Shown: positions 34,173 to 43,541 of the stretch, in pieces
How positions within the stretch are numbered: the first letter of the stretch is position 1
Layout: each line of letters begins with the position of its first letter
From: Emticicia sp040253585
GTDB taxonomy: Bacteria > Bacteroidota > Bacteroidia > Cytophagales > Spirosomataceae
Direction: 5' to 3'
DNA: 64,000 nt
Assembly: GCF_040253585.1 (NCBI RefSeq)
Contig: NZ_JBELAU010000012.1
Coordinates: 1 to 64,000 of the forward strand
Notes under the pieces: generated by a model
Databases searched by the model: none
What the model was told of the DNA's origin: nothing
What the model saw: only the letters and a program-made list of their open reading frames with translations
Position numbers and translations under genes: made by a program

Positions 34173-34218
34173 TTTGCAATAGCGTTGCATTAATACTTAT
34201 CTTTGCAACACTATTGCA
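34173..34218 (+). promoter_or_regulatory. promoter overlapped by two Fur/Zur-like operator boxes
   Basis: TTTG (34173-34176) and TATCTTTG (34198-34205) form a Bacteroidota promoter with 21-nt spacing. Box 1, TGCAATAGCGTTGCA (34175-34189), overlaps the -33 element. Box 2, TGCAACACTATTGCA (34204-34218), overlaps the -7 element. The boxes are inverted versions of each other with one mismatch, and their centres are 29 nt apart. The layout implies repression of the MerC-like gene, probably by a metal-sensing Fur-family protein (inference). Confidence 0.7.
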
Positions 34219-34262
34219 GGCAAGTTTCTGCTTGCGATAAATTATAGAATTTGAGTTTTTTT

Positions 34263-34655
34263 ATGCGGAAAATATTCACTCATTATCATACACTCAACAA
34301 AGTAGGTTTGTGGCTTTCAATACTCTGTACGATTCATTGTTTGGCGATGCCTTTTTTGATGACCGCTTTACCATTTTTAGGAGAGAGTTTTTTGAGCGAA
34401 CAATCAGAAATGTATTTGATTGGTGCGAGTGCAGTTTTGGCAATTTTCTTATTGATTAAAGATTACCGTAACCACCAAAATCCATTGCCTCTTCGACTTT
34501 TGGTGGTTGCTCTCTGTTTTAATTTTACGGGTTTATTCTTGGCTAAAGGTACATACGAAATCCTCTTCAACGTTACGGGTGCTTTAGTGATGGCATTAGC
34601 TTATTACATCAACTGGAATTCTCACCGTCGTGCTTGTCATAGCCATTCTCACTAA
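34263..34655 (+). CDS. MerC-domain membrane protein
   Basis: This 130-residue inner-membrane protein has four predicted helices and the MerC signature LSILCTIHCLAMPF, in which the Cys pair near residues 21-25 would bind metal. The C-terminus is His-rich (RRACHSHSH). MerC proteins move Hg2+ in mer operons, but here no mercuric reductase or MerR is nearby. In Bacteroidota such proteins may handle zinc or another soft metal, which fits the Fur/Zur-like double box before the gene. The ATG at 34263 is preferred to a TTG at 34251. Its stop lies only 2 nt from that of the convergent gene. Confidence 0.85.
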   Translation: MRKIFTHYHTLNKVGLWLSILCTIHCLAMPFLMTALPFLGESFLSEQSEMYLIGASAVLAIFLLIKDYRNHQNPLPLRLLVVALCFNFTGLFLAKGTYEILFNVTGALVMALAYYINWNSHRRACHSHSH

Positions 34656-34657
34656 TT

Positions 34658-35500
34658 TTAGTTTGCTCTTTTATAGTAATAATCTAAAGGATTTTCGTAG
34701 ATAAACTCATATTTTGAGCATTCGAGCCATTTTTTTGAACTAATGATTTTGAATGGCTGAGGTTCGGTAGGAGCTACAAATTCGGGCATCTCAAAGCCTA
34801 ATTCTTCGCAGTTTTTGGCATAAATTTCTTTTCTTGTAGGATGAATTGGCGAAACAATATTAAAGGTTTCGTTCCAAATCTTATCTTCGATAATAGTTTC
34901 AATAACCTTAATTACATCATCACGATGGACGTAATTCACTTGAATATCGCCCGTTGTGAGACCTTTCCAACCCGAAAAGTATTTGGCGGGAATTCGTTCA
35001 TAGCCCATTAGTCCACCACAGCGTAGAATTGTTAGATTAACAGAAGATTCTTTCCAAAGAGCGAGTAGCAACTTTTCGGCTTTTACCATCGTCGGGCTGG
35101 CCGATTGCTCGGGTGTAATCACATCTTCTTCAAATACTTCTCTATTCAGTTCGGGGTAAACAGAAGTTGAACTAATATAAATGATATTTTTGATGGATGA
35201 AGTTTTGATGAACGTAATCAAATTAGAAATTTGCTCTACGTGGGCATCTACTTTTTGAAGGCTAATACGTGGCGGAATGTTTATCAACAACGTTTCGGAA
35301 TTTAAAAAGTTATCCACATTTTCGCCAACAACTTGTGGATTAAGTTGAATGCGAAAAGCTTCGATACCATTTTCTGTCAGAATAGGTAGTTTTTCTTCGT
35401 TAGTAGTGCTTCCTTTTACTGTATAGCCTTTATCCGAAAAATGTTTTCCGAGTGGCAAACCCAACCAGCCACAGCCCAAAATACTTATTGATTTATTCAT
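34658..35500 (-). CDS. NAD(P)-dependent epimerase/SDR family protein (YeeZ-like)
   Basis: This 280-residue Rossmann-fold protein starts with SILGCGWLGLPLG, the nucleotide-binding glycine motif. IIYISSTSVYPE (about 107-118) resembles the SDR catalytic strand, while the usual YxxxK motif is not clear (the region is TMVKAEKLLL). This fits the atypical SDR group with YeeZ. It overlaps the preceding glycosyltransferase gene by 4 nt (ATGA), indicating translational coupling, so it probably works on nucleotide sugars or glycans. The substrate is unknown. Confidence 0.8.
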   Translation of the reverse strand: MNKSISILGCGWLGLPLGKHFSDKGYTVKGSTTNEEKLPILTENGIEAFRIQLNPQVVGENVDNFLNSETLLINIPPRISLQKVDAHVEQISNLITFIKTSSIKNIIYISSTSVYPELNREVFEEDVITPEQSASPTMVKAEKLLLALWKESSVNLTILRCGGLMGYERIPAKYFSGWKGLTTGDIQVNYVHRDDVIKVIETIIEDKIWNETFNIVSPIHPTRKEIYAKNCEELGFEMPEFVAPTEPQPFKIISSKKWLECSKYEFIYENPLDYYYKRAN

Positions 35501-36375
35501 TTGCTTGTTTCGTTTTTCAACTTTTCTTCGCTCTCCAATTCAAAAATCTTTACATCGACCACAAACCTAAACCAAAGGGCTTGCAGGAAATGGAAAATCA
35601 TACCTTCTTTGCCATCAAGAATACCGAGTTGAATAAAATATCGGTGGAAAAAATAGATAAATGGACGCACAAAAAGTGGCATATCCCACCAAATTTTTTT
35701 CAAAAATGCCACTCGTTGGTCAGGATTCCCAAAGAATTTTGGTTGAATCGTTTGATTGCGTAATTGCTTCTTTCTTTCAATTTCTTCACGAGCAACTTGG
35801 TCGCTGTATCGGTTATGTTTTTCAATCCAAAAACCGATTCGGTTTTCTTTGAGGTTTTCTTCTTTCAAATAGCCTTTGTCCCAAACGATGTTTTTACCTT
35901 CAGCCACAAAACGATGATCCATGTTTTCGTTGAGGTCTGAGAAACCCACGCCTGTGCGAAACATTTTCATCAAATACTTTGGGAAATAGCCTCCGTGTTT
36001 GAGCCAGCGACCTTTGAAATAATTTTTTCGGTTAAAGAAAATTCCGTTGACATCAGCTGGTGTGTCTGAATTCTTGAAGTTTTTAAGCATCTCCAATAAT
36101 TCAGGCAGAACGATATGGTCGGAATCGAGACCAATTGTCCAAGGAGTTTTTACTGGGAAATTTTTGAGAGCAAAATCCCATTGTTTTGGGTGATTTTCAA
36201 ACTTATTGTACTTGACGATTGCCCCATAACTGGCCGCAATTTCGAGTGTTCGGTCTGTACTTCCAGAGTCGAGAATGAAGGTTTCGGCGTTGAGTTCTTT
36301 GATAGACTCAAGTAATCGGGGAAGGTGCTGTTCTTCGTTGAAAGATAATATGATAAAAGAAAATTCGGTATTCAT
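35497..36375 (-). CDS. glycosyltransferase family 2
   Basis: This is a 292-residue GT-A transferase. SFIILSFNEEQHLPRLLESI opens the nucleotide-binding fold, DSGSTDRTLEIA follows at about 36-47, and WTIGLDSDHIV (about 79-89) holds the DxD-like metal site. The family resembles WaaE/KdtX-type LPS core glucosyltransferases. No membrane helix is obvious, so it probably acts at the inner face of the cytoplasmic membrane. It overlaps the epimerase-like gene by 4 nt and follows the flippase gene, forming a small surface-glycan cluster. Confidence 0.88.
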   Translation of the reverse strand: MNTEFSFIILSFNEEQHLPRLLESIKELNAETFILDSGSTDRTLEIAASYGAIVKYNKFENHPKQWDFALKNFPVKTPWTIGLDSDHIVLPELLEMLKNFKNSDTPADVNGIFFNRKNYFKGRWLKHGGYFPKYLMKMFRTGVGFSDLNENMDHRFVAEGKNIVWDKGYLKEENLKENRIGFWIEKHNRYSDQVAREEIERKKQLRNQTIQPKFFGNPDQRVAFLKKIWWDMPLFVRPFIYFFHRYFIQLGILDGKEGMIFHFLQALWFRFVVDVKIFELESEEKLKNETSK

Positions 36376-36382
36376 TTTTTAT

Positions 36383-36511
36383 GAGGCACTAAGGCACATA
36401 GTGGCAAAGGCACAAAGTTTTTTATAGAATTATATAGTTTTAACAAGAATAAGGCTGAATAAACAAAAGTCTTTTACTCTGTACCTTTGTGCCTCTGTGC
36501 CTTTGAACCTC
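36383..36511. repeat. inverted repeat of the GGCACAAAGG family, overlapping the flippase 3' end
   Basis: The left arm (36383-36417) and right arm (36477-36511) match imperfectly as reverse complements, with about 59 nt between them. The left arm agrees with the left arm at 7120-7154 at about 31 of 35 positions. Unlike that locus, no gene lies between the arms. The right arm is translated as the final dozen residues of the flippase. Confidence 0.75.
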
Positions 36512-38000
36512 CTAAGCGAATGCCCAAACTTGTTCGTTCTGAAACTACGATTCCAAGTATAAAAAGAATTGTCAATAATATATGAAACGGAATCGAAAAC
36601 ACTAAGCTCTCGATTTTGATTTGCCAAGAAATAATAATAAATATTGCTGCAACGATTAAGTATTTAGTAACTGAGCTAACTTCATACGGAATAGGATAAT
36701 GTTTCTGTCCGTAATAATAGCAGAGTATCATCATAATAAACGAAGAAATAGCAAACGTAACGGCACAGCCCACGTATCCCCAAATTGGAATCAGAACGAT
36801 ATTTAAAATCACCGTAATAACCATTCCAATGATTGTAAAATAGGTGCCGAAATAGGTTTTATCACTCAGTTTAAACCACATTGAAATATTCTGATAAACC
36901 CCAATAAACAGATTGGCCAGCAATAAAATTGGCACTACAACTATACCAGAACGGTAATTCTTGCCTAAAATCAAGCTAATTAAATCAATGTTGATACTTA
37001 CACCCACCCAAATCAGAACACAGGCAATTGTAAACCATTTGGTGGCGAGAGCGAGCATCGAAGGAGAGTTTTTATCTTCGGCTTTCGAGAAAAAGAATGG
37101 GTCGGCTGCGTAGCGATACGCTTGCACTACGAGCAACATGAAAATCGAAAGTTTATAGACATTGGCATAAATACTAAAAGCATCGTCACTCGTAAGACCT
37201 TTATAAAATCCTTCGGGGAGTATTTTGATAAACATCAAGCGGTCGGCGGTTTGATTGACTGCACCTGCCAAACCCATGATAAGTAATGGGTAAGCGTAAA
37301 TTAGCACAGGCTTGAATTTTTGGAAATCGAAGCTAAAACGAAAGTCGATAAATTCTCGCCACAAAAGCAAAATTGTAATCAAACTGGCAATAAAATTAGC
37401 CCAAACGATATAATCTGGCCCGATGGCTGGATTGTAAAAATAATTGGCAAAGGGCTTCCATGATTCAAGGAAAAGACCTTCGTGGATGTATTTACAAAAC
37501 ATCAAATAAAAGGCATTTAGCCCAATATTGATAAAAATATTGGTCATACGAATAAACACAAAGCGTTTTGCTCGGTTTTCTGCTCTTAATTTTACAAAAG
37601 CGATGGCTGCGATGGCATCAGTCGCCAAGATGATTGCAAACCAAACGATGAGGCGTTCTTTACCAGGAAAACCCATCCAGTTGATGATAGGTGTAGCAAA
37701 AAAGAAAATAATAAGCGAAAAAACTATACTCGTCAGAATGATGTAAGAGAGTATCAGATTGAAATATTCTTGGCGATTTTCTTTCTTGGCATAGCGGAAA
37801 AACGCTGTCTCCATGCCGTAAGTGTAAAGAATATTTAACAAAATTACCCAAACGTAGAGTTGGTTATTATCAGCAAGGAGTTTAGGTTGGTCGAAAACAC
37901 GGGTATGAACCGCCACCAAAAGCCAGTTGAGAAAACGTCCAACAATACTACTTAAACCATAAAGGGCGGTGTCGCTCGCAAGTTTTTTTACTACACTCAT
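36474..38000 (-). CDS. oligosaccharide flippase family protein (Wzx/MVF-type)
   Basis: This 508-residue polytopic membrane protein has about 14 hydrophobic helices. The opening KKLASDTALYGLSSIVGRFLNWLLVAVHTRVF is typical of polysaccharide biosynthesis/lipopolysaccharide flippases that move undecaprenyl-linked glycans to the periplasm. QTADRLMFIKILPEGF and ANVYKLSIFMLLVVQAYRYA are further family-like segments. The last residues (GGSKAQRHKGTE) are encoded by the right arm of an intergenic inverted repeat, so the natural C-terminus has been replaced or extended. It is the first gene of the GT2/epimerase cluster. Confidence 0.9.
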   Translation of the reverse strand: MSVVKKLASDTALYGLSSIVGRFLNWLLVAVHTRVFDQPKLLADNNQLYVWVILLNILYTYGMETAFFRYAKKENRQEYFNLILSYIILTSIVFSLIIFFFATPIINWMGFPGKERLIVWFAIILATDAIAAIAFVKLRAENRAKRFVFIRMTNIFINIGLNAFYLMFCKYIHEGLFLESWKPFANYFYNPAIGPDYIVWANFIASLITILLLWREFIDFRFSFDFQKFKPVLIYAYPLLIMGLAGAVNQTADRLMFIKILPEGFYKGLTSDDAFSIYANVYKLSIFMLLVVQAYRYAADPFFFSKAEDKNSPSMLALATKWFTIACVLIWVGVSINIDLISLILGKNYRSGIVVVPILLLANLFIGVYQNISMWFKLSDKTYFGTYFTIIGMVITVILNIVLIPIWGYVGCAVTFAISSFIMMILCYYYGQKHYPIPYEVSSVTKYLIVAAIFIIISWQIKIESLVFSIPFHILLTILFILGIVVSERTSLGIRLGGSKAQRHKGTE

Positions 38001-38138
38001 ATTTTAGTCCGCCAGCAATAGGCAGTCGATTTTTTGTGATTTTTACAGGAAATTATCTGCAATTTCAGCACTTACGCAGTGATTTGCAAGCGATCGCTTT
38101 ATTTTCGTAAAATCGGAGTGTGTTTGGTGTTCATAAAA

Positions 38139-39203
38139 TCAAAATAAACTGGGTATCGTATAACCAATATTATAATCGACAAAACCTGCATTTTTACAGT
38201 CCCAGAGGCTTAAATCTTTGTAACGAATATTATTAAAATTGGCGTAGGTCTGTACTTTTTGGAGATTTTCAGCATTCAATGCTCCCAATCGGTCAACTGA
38301 CAAGCGTTGTTTTACAACTCCACCCACTTGAAATAACCCCAAAACTTCTTGGTTTGCACGATTCGTACATTTCAAGTTGCCAATAATTTGAGCAGGAATT
38401 TTATCGAATAAGCCACCACCAATTACCCGTTGGTCTTCTTGGCGTTTCCAATAGTTATAGGTTTCTTTCGAGACCGAAAAAACATCTAATTGAATTATCC
38501 ATTCAGGAAAGTCTTTCGCATCAACACTTCCCAACGAAATGGGCAAGTTTTTCCCATTTACCAAGAAATCATTGATAAGTATTGGCTGAGTATTGAGCGG
38601 AGCTCGCCAACATTTTGAGTAGCAAATAGGTACTGGAGCGGGCGGTGGAGGCGGCTCAGGGCAAGTTGTCAGAAACTGAATAAAATCCTGACGTTTGATA
38701 AAATAATAATCTTCTGTTTCTTTCGAGTCTTTGATAGAAGCCGTCACATCGAAACGCATATCTTCTACTCGCTCGGCATTGATAAATTTATAGGTAAAAT
38801 CATTGAGCGGAGTTGGGGCTTTCAATGTTTCAGCAGTTGATTCTATTTCGATGCCATCGTTTGTTTTTATCTTTAATTGGTACTTTTTACCCACAATTCC
38901 CTTGAAAATTGACGAAGTCTGGTATAACCCACTTCGAGTCTCGGTAAGTTGAGTTATAACTCCCGCATCATCAACAATTCTTACGTCTGCACCTTTGATT
39001 GCATCGCCTTGAAAAGCTGTGATGTCGTAAGGTGAGTATGAACTTGTGCGATTAATACGCACGCTATATGGACCATTAAGGTTGCTCATTTCACCATAAA
39101 CAACGTAGGCGGTACTCAAATTTTGAGTTTTGAAGTCGGTTATTTCTGTTTCGCAAGAAAAAAATAACGAACAGAACATTAGGAAAAATGTTATTTTTTT
39201 CAT
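38139..39203 (-). CDS. DUF4249 lipoprotein
   Basis: This 354-residue lipoprotein has lipobox LFFSC with Cys17. DUF4249 features seen are the N-terminal YVVYGEMSNLNGPYSVRINRTSSY, the middle region YQLKIKTNDGIEIEST and the C-terminal part with several cysteines. Such proteins occur next to TonB-dependent receptors. Here its start overlaps the stop of the receptor gene (TGATG), so the two are translationally coupled and probably form a complex, analogous to SusD with SusC (inference). Confidence 0.88.
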   Translation of the reverse strand: MKKITFFLMFCSLFFSCETEITDFKTQNLSTAYVVYGEMSNLNGPYSVRINRTSSYSPYDITAFQGDAIKGADVRIVDDAGVITQLTETRSGLYQTSSIFKGIVGKKYQLKIKTNDGIEIESTAETLKAPTPLNDFTYKFINAERVEDMRFDVTASIKDSKETEDYYFIKRQDFIQFLTTCPEPPPPPAPVPICYSKCWRAPLNTQPILINDFLVNGKNLPISLGSVDAKDFPEWIIQLDVFSVSKETYNYWKRQEDQRVIGGGLFDKIPAQIIGNLKCTNRANQEVLGLFQVGGVVKQRLSVDRLGALNAENLQKVQTYANFNNIRYKDLSLWDCKNAGFVDYNIGYTIPSLF

Positions 39204-41725
39204 CAGAATTTAAAGTTATAAGTTAGTGATGGAATGGCCGCACCCAAAACCGAAAGTTTGTAGGTTCGGGCAAGATTACGAAGCCCCGTTGATGATTTAA
39301 AATAGATTGAATAGACGTTCTGACGATTCAAGATATTATAAATCGAAAAATTCCAACTGCTATTCGACTTGCTATTTTCTTTGGGGTCAAGTGTAAGCCC
39401 CAAATCAAGTCTAAAATAGTCAGGGATTCGCTCGGCATTTCGCAGCGTAAAACTTGGCGAAGCATAGCCATCTAAGATTTCTTGAATAGTGGTGTTGTCG
39501 AGAAATACATAGATTTGACCATTGAAAACATAAGACTTACTGTCAAGGCCAGCACGTGGATTTAGCCCATTTTTTACCATATAATCATAAACATCGCTGA
39601 AAGCATAGATTTTATAGCGACCGTTCGGGTAAGTAATTGGGCGACCCGTATTGTACGTAAAGTTGGCATTGAAAGTAAGTCGTTTTGTCCAACGATTATT
39701 CAATACAAATTTTACGTTATGCGGAGAATCGAAGTTTGCAGGAAATTTCAATCCAAAATTCGCTCCAATCTGATTTTCGTTGGCTTCAATTTGTCGGAAA
39801 GTACGAGAATAAGTATATGATAGCCAGCCTGTTAGCTTTTTGCCACGAGATTTTTTTAGAAAAAACTCAGCACCGTAAGCGTAGCCTTTTCCGACTAAAA
39901 GTTGTGTTTCGACTGCCTGATTGAGGTAAAGTGCTGCACCATCAACGTAGTCGATAACATTTTTGAGGTTTTTATAATAAACTTCAACCGATGTCTCGAA
40001 AGTATTATTTTGTGCATTATTAAAGTTTTTAAAAACCCCAATCGAAAATTGGTCGGCAATTTGTTGTGGTAACTGGGCATTGCTGTTTTTCCATATATCG
40101 GCTGGCGAAATGGCCATTGTATTTGAAAGCAAGTGCATAAACTGCTGCATACGATTAAACCCAATCTTAACCGAAAGACTCGAATCCACCTTAAAAGCGA
40201 ATGAAAAACGTGGCTCGAAACCACCATAAGATTGAATAACTGAGCCTCTTTTGTAAGTCAACGTATCGATAATTGTTTCAATTTCTCGTGGTTTTCCGAG
40301 TTGATAAGCATAAATATTATCGGGGCCAACAAGCTGATAATAAGCGTATCGCAGACCATAATCAAGGCTTATTTTTTTGCTCAAATTTAGGCTATGACCT
40401 GCATAAACCGACATTTCTCGTGAGTGCTGTACAGGCATTCGGAATGGGTCAATGATTGACTCGGCCGAATTAGGTAATAGACTTCCTGCATCATTTCGAT
40501 AAATGCTAAAATCTCCACCAAAGTCAATATGGCTTTTGTATGATAGCTCATAACTTAAATCTTCACGGATTGATTGCTGCGTGATGGATGGTTGCCAGTT
40601 ATATTCGTATTGAGGTTTAAAACCCTTGTTTCCATATTTGTATTTACTCACAAAGGCCGTAAAATTGTGCGATATTTTTGTGCCGATAAGTGCGTTGTGT
40701 TTTAAACTAACATTCTGAGTATTCCAATAATAAGAAGTATCTTGGGCGAATTTAAAAGCATCGTCACTCGTGTAAGCCGCCAATGAAATACGCTGATTAT
40801 TACCAAAACGATGCGTAATTTTGGCATTTACATCGTAAAAATTTGCATTACTATTTTTGAGCGAAGGATTATTGAAGTAGCGTAAATAAAAATCTGATAA
40901 TGAGGCTCTTGCCCCAACAATGACTGAAGTTTTACCTTTGAAAATTGGACCTTCGAGCAGTAATCGGCTTGAAATTGGTCCAATACCACCTTGAACACTC
41001 CATTTATCGAAATTCCCTTCTTTCAATCGTACATCTAAAACAGAAGAAGCTCGGCCGCCGTACATTGATGGAATTCCACCTTTGAAAAGGCTCACATCTT
41101 GCACCATATCGGCATTGAAGCCTGTGAAAAAGCCGAAGAGATGAGAAGTATTAAAAAGCGGAATACCATCTAAAAGCACTAAGTTTTGGTCAACATTTCC
41201 GCCTCGAACATTGAAGCCCGAAGCACCTTCGCCAACAGTCGTTACGCCTGGTAAGAGCATGATACTTCTGATAACATCGGCCTCACCCATTAGTGTGGGG
41301 AGTTTTTTCATGGTTTTACCCGAAAGTTTCTCGACACCCATCATTGTTCGGTTGACGTTGGCATCGGCTTTTTCGGCGGTAATCACTACTTCGTCAAGAA
41401 TTTTAGCTGTTTTTTCGAGTAAAAAATCAAATTCGGTGTTTTTGTTGAGCGTAAATCGTTCGATTTTGATTTTATAACCCAACATTCTGACCACAATTTG
41501 ATAAGAAGTAGCAGGAAGAAAAATTGAAAACTTGCCAGAAGAATCGGTTTGTGTACCAAACGTCAGCCCCGAAAACAAAATATTTGCATTTTCGAGAGGA
41601 ATGTTGGTTTCGGCATCTTTTACTGTACCCGAAAGCAAGAAGCCTTTTTTTTGAGCGTAGGTTTCGTGATACAGTAAGGTGGTGGATAGACATAGAAATG
41701 CCCAAATTAGTAAATGCTTTTTCAT
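39203..41725 (-). CDS. TonB-dependent receptor with carboxypeptidase-like N-terminal domain
   Basis: This 840-residue outer-membrane receptor has a signal peptide, then a carboxypeptidase D regulatory-like domain (about 28-110: LSGTVKDAETNIPLENANILF). The plug domain (about 115-245) includes MLLPGVTTVGEGASGFNVRGG and LVLLDGIPLFN, and is followed by a 22-strand barrel ending in an aromatic (TYNFKF). It is of the class paired with DUF4249 rather than SusC/SusD. The ligand is unknown. A -7 box lies 26 nt upstream of the start. Confidence 0.93.
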   Translation of the reverse strand: MKKHLLIWAFLCLSTTLLYHETYAQKKGFLLSGTVKDAETNIPLENANILFSGLTFGTQTDSSGKFSIFLPATSYQIVVRMLGYKIKIERFTLNKNTEFDFLLEKTAKILDEVVITAEKADANVNRTMMGVEKLSGKTMKKLPTLMGEADVIRSIMLLPGVTTVGEGASGFNVRGGNVDQNLVLLDGIPLFNTSHLFGFFTGFNADMVQDVSLFKGGIPSMYGGRASSVLDVRLKEGNFDKWSVQGGIGPISSRLLLEGPIFKGKTSVIVGARASLSDFYLRYFNNPSLKNSNANFYDVNAKITHRFGNNQRISLAAYTSDDAFKFAQDTSYYWNTQNVSLKHNALIGTKISHNFTAFVSKYKYGNKGFKPQYEYNWQPSITQQSIREDLSYELSYKSHIDFGGDFSIYRNDAGSLLPNSAESIIDPFRMPVQHSREMSVYAGHSLNLSKKISLDYGLRYAYYQLVGPDNIYAYQLGKPREIETIIDTLTYKRGSVIQSYGGFEPRFSFAFKVDSSLSVKIGFNRMQQFMHLLSNTMAISPADIWKNSNAQLPQQIADQFSIGVFKNFNNAQNNTFETSVEVYYKNLKNVIDYVDGAALYLNQAVETQLLVGKGYAYGAEFFLKKSRGKKLTGWLSYTYSRTFRQIEANENQIGANFGLKFPANFDSPHNVKFVLNNRWTKRLTFNANFTYNTGRPITYPNGRYKIYAFSDVYDYMVKNGLNPRAGLDSKSYVFNGQIYVFLDNTTIQEILDGYASPSFTLRNAERIPDYFRLDLGLTLDPKENSKSNSSWNFSIYNILNRQNVYSIYFKSSTGLRNLARTYKLSVLGAAIPSLTYNFKF

Positions 41726-41750
41726 CTATAGGTTTTCGTAAAATCAATAC

Positions 41751-41758
41751 CAAATATA
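41751..41758 (-). promoter_or_regulatory. -7 box TATATTTG for the TonB receptor/DUF4249 operon
   Basis: The box matches TAnnTTTG on the minus strand, 26 nt from the ATG. No good -33 element is visible. Nothing else is recognisable in the 264-bp spacer (41726-41989) apart from an imperfect hairpin near 41837-41868. Confidence 0.4.
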
Positions 41759-41989
41759 AGGCATTTTTACCACTGATAAGCATAAAAATAGAAGAATGGC
41801 AAAGAATAAACGACAGATGGAATCAGAAAAGCGATGATTTGTGTAGAGTCAGATCATGACTTGTCTCCACACTTAAATTATAAACAAAAATTATCTGAAT
41901 GTTATACAATTTTTAGTAAACTCGATGGTTCTGTATGAAACATGAGTAGACTATTATTAAGTAGTATATCTTGGCTAAATTTTTAAATT

Positions 41990-43525
41990 CTACTTCGTTT
42001 TATTCCTTAAAATAATTAAGCCACTGCCTTGTTTCCATGCTTGGTCGAAACCTGCGGGAAACTTGGCTACTGGGTGGCTTCCCAGTACCATATCAATATC
42101 GCCATCGTGGTCAATATCGGCGGCATCAATTACACTCCAACGACCTAAGTGATTGATATTGAGCGTTTTTTGTTTGAAATCATCGCCAGTATTTTCAAAG
42201 TAAATGAAACCTTCAAGCGGACGATGGTCATTATCTGGGAAAAGAGCAATCGAGACTAAATCTATATCTCCATCATTATCAAAATCTCTTGGGATTACTT
42301 TCGTCGCACCATTTTGTTGAAAAAAATAGCTTTGTTTGAATTGCGGTGAACCAGCCGAACCAGTATTTGTATAAACATAAACTCCGTGATAAGGCTTTAG
42401 AATTGTCGAGAAATCAGCATTATCGCCTGCTGTACAGACAATATCAAATTTTCCGTCTTTATTGATGTCAGCAATATCAAACGAACTCGTTCCATAAATC
42501 GAAGGAAAACGTAGAAGTTGTTTTGCTTCAAATTTCAAGCCTCCTTTATTCAAATATAAAATAATTTGCTCGTCTCCTTGAGCAAAAAGTGCCAAAATAT
42601 CATTTCTTTTATCGCCATTAAAATCCATGACTATTGTCTTGGTAGCTCCTGTTTGCGTACTCAAGACCTGCTTTTGGTATTGATTTTTAGTATCTTTTTT
42701 CCATATAGATAAGCCGCCTTCTTTAAAACCAAACTCATTGCTGATTAGCTCATCTTCGGGGCTTTCATCAAGATTTTTCGTGATAACCTCAATCGGACGA
42801 TTGAGATTTGGTAAAAGTTTTTTTGCATTTACAAAAGCATTATTCTTGATTTCTACTTGTTCAGCCGAGCCATTTACATCAGGATTTGCCTGTGTCGTGG
42901 TGCCAATGTAAGTCAATAAATATTGGCTGTTTTTGGCATTTGTCAAATCTATGTTTGTTAATGCGTTCTGATTTGTGATTGTTTGAGTTGGCTTACCATT
43001 TTGGTCAAGTACCCAAATCACACGGTTTGATTGGTCGCCTGCAATAATCTTTTGGTTAATCGTATCAATCGTAACTGCTGTAAAATTTGGAATCGTTGCT
43101 CCTTGAATGGCAATATTGGTCTTCTGGATTTCAAATCTTCCTTTAAGCTCTTCCAAGTTTTCATAGTTAGGCATATCGAGCGTTTTTGGAGCATTAGCCA
43201 AGTAATAACGCTTGATTTTGAGCCAATCTTCATCGCTAATCATCTGTGAAGCGGGGCGAAGAATGGCATAATCTGAAAGTGGCTTTTCTAAACCATTGAT
43301 TTCGGTAGCTACTCCCATCATGATGCCCATGTATGGCAACGTGCTGTATTGCCAAACATTCTTTGGTAGCATTTCGGGGCTTGGCAATAGGTGGCAGCTT
43401 GCACAATAGGTTTGGGCAAGTTTTTCGCCTTCGGCTTCTTTAGATTTACAACTAACTGAAATAGCCGAGATGCCAATTACAAAAAAAGCACTAAGAATAA
43501 GTAGATTTGAATATCTTAATTTCAT
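41990..43525 (-). CDS. lipoprotein with c-type heme site and FG-GAP repeats
   Basis: This 511-residue lipoprotein has Cys26 as probable acylation site (SVSC). A single c-type heme motif, CASCH (Cys41, Cys44, His45), lies in a short cytochrome-like domain. Residues about 110-505 contain VCBS/FG-GAP repeats with calcium-loop motifs (DFNGDKRNDI, DINKDGKFDI, DFDNDGDIDL, DIDHDGDIDM), expected to form a beta-propeller on the outer-membrane surface or in the periplasm. It is the last of three FG-GAP genes following SusC/SusD. A redox role coupled to glycan binding is conceivable but unproven. Confidence 0.85.
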   Translation of the reverse strand: MKLRYSNLLILSAFFVIGISAISVSCKSKEAEGEKLAQTYCASCHLLPSPEMLPKNVWQYSTLPYMGIMMGVATEINGLEKPLSDYAILRPASQMISDEDWLKIKRYYLANAPKTLDMPNYENLEELKGRFEIQKTNIAIQGATIPNFTAVTIDTINQKIIAGDQSNRVIWVLDQNGKPTQTITNQNALTNIDLTNAKNSQYLLTYIGTTTQANPDVNGSAEQVEIKNNAFVNAKKLLPNLNRPIEVITKNLDESPEDELISNEFGFKEGGLSIWKKDTKNQYQKQVLSTQTGATKTIVMDFNGDKRNDILALFAQGDEQIILYLNKGGLKFEAKQLLRFPSIYGTSSFDIADINKDGKFDIVCTAGDNADFSTILKPYHGVYVYTNTGSAGSPQFKQSYFFQQNGATKVIPRDFDNDGDIDLVSIALFPDNDHRPLEGFIYFENTGDDFKQKTLNINHLGRWSVIDAADIDHDGDIDMVLGSHPVAKFPAGFDQAWKQGSGLIILRNKTK

Positions 43526-43541
43526 TAATCAGAATATAAAC

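Noticed and set aside
34263..34655. Mercury resistance locus
   Set aside because: Only a MerC-type membrane protein is present. There is no merA, merP, merT or merR in the window, and the promoter boxes look like Fur/Zur sites.
38088..38099. AAGCGATCGCTT palindrome containing the octamer GCGATCGC
   Set aside because: The octamer is a highly iterated site in cyanobacteria, but here it occurs once in the window and has no clear role. It was left out as chance.
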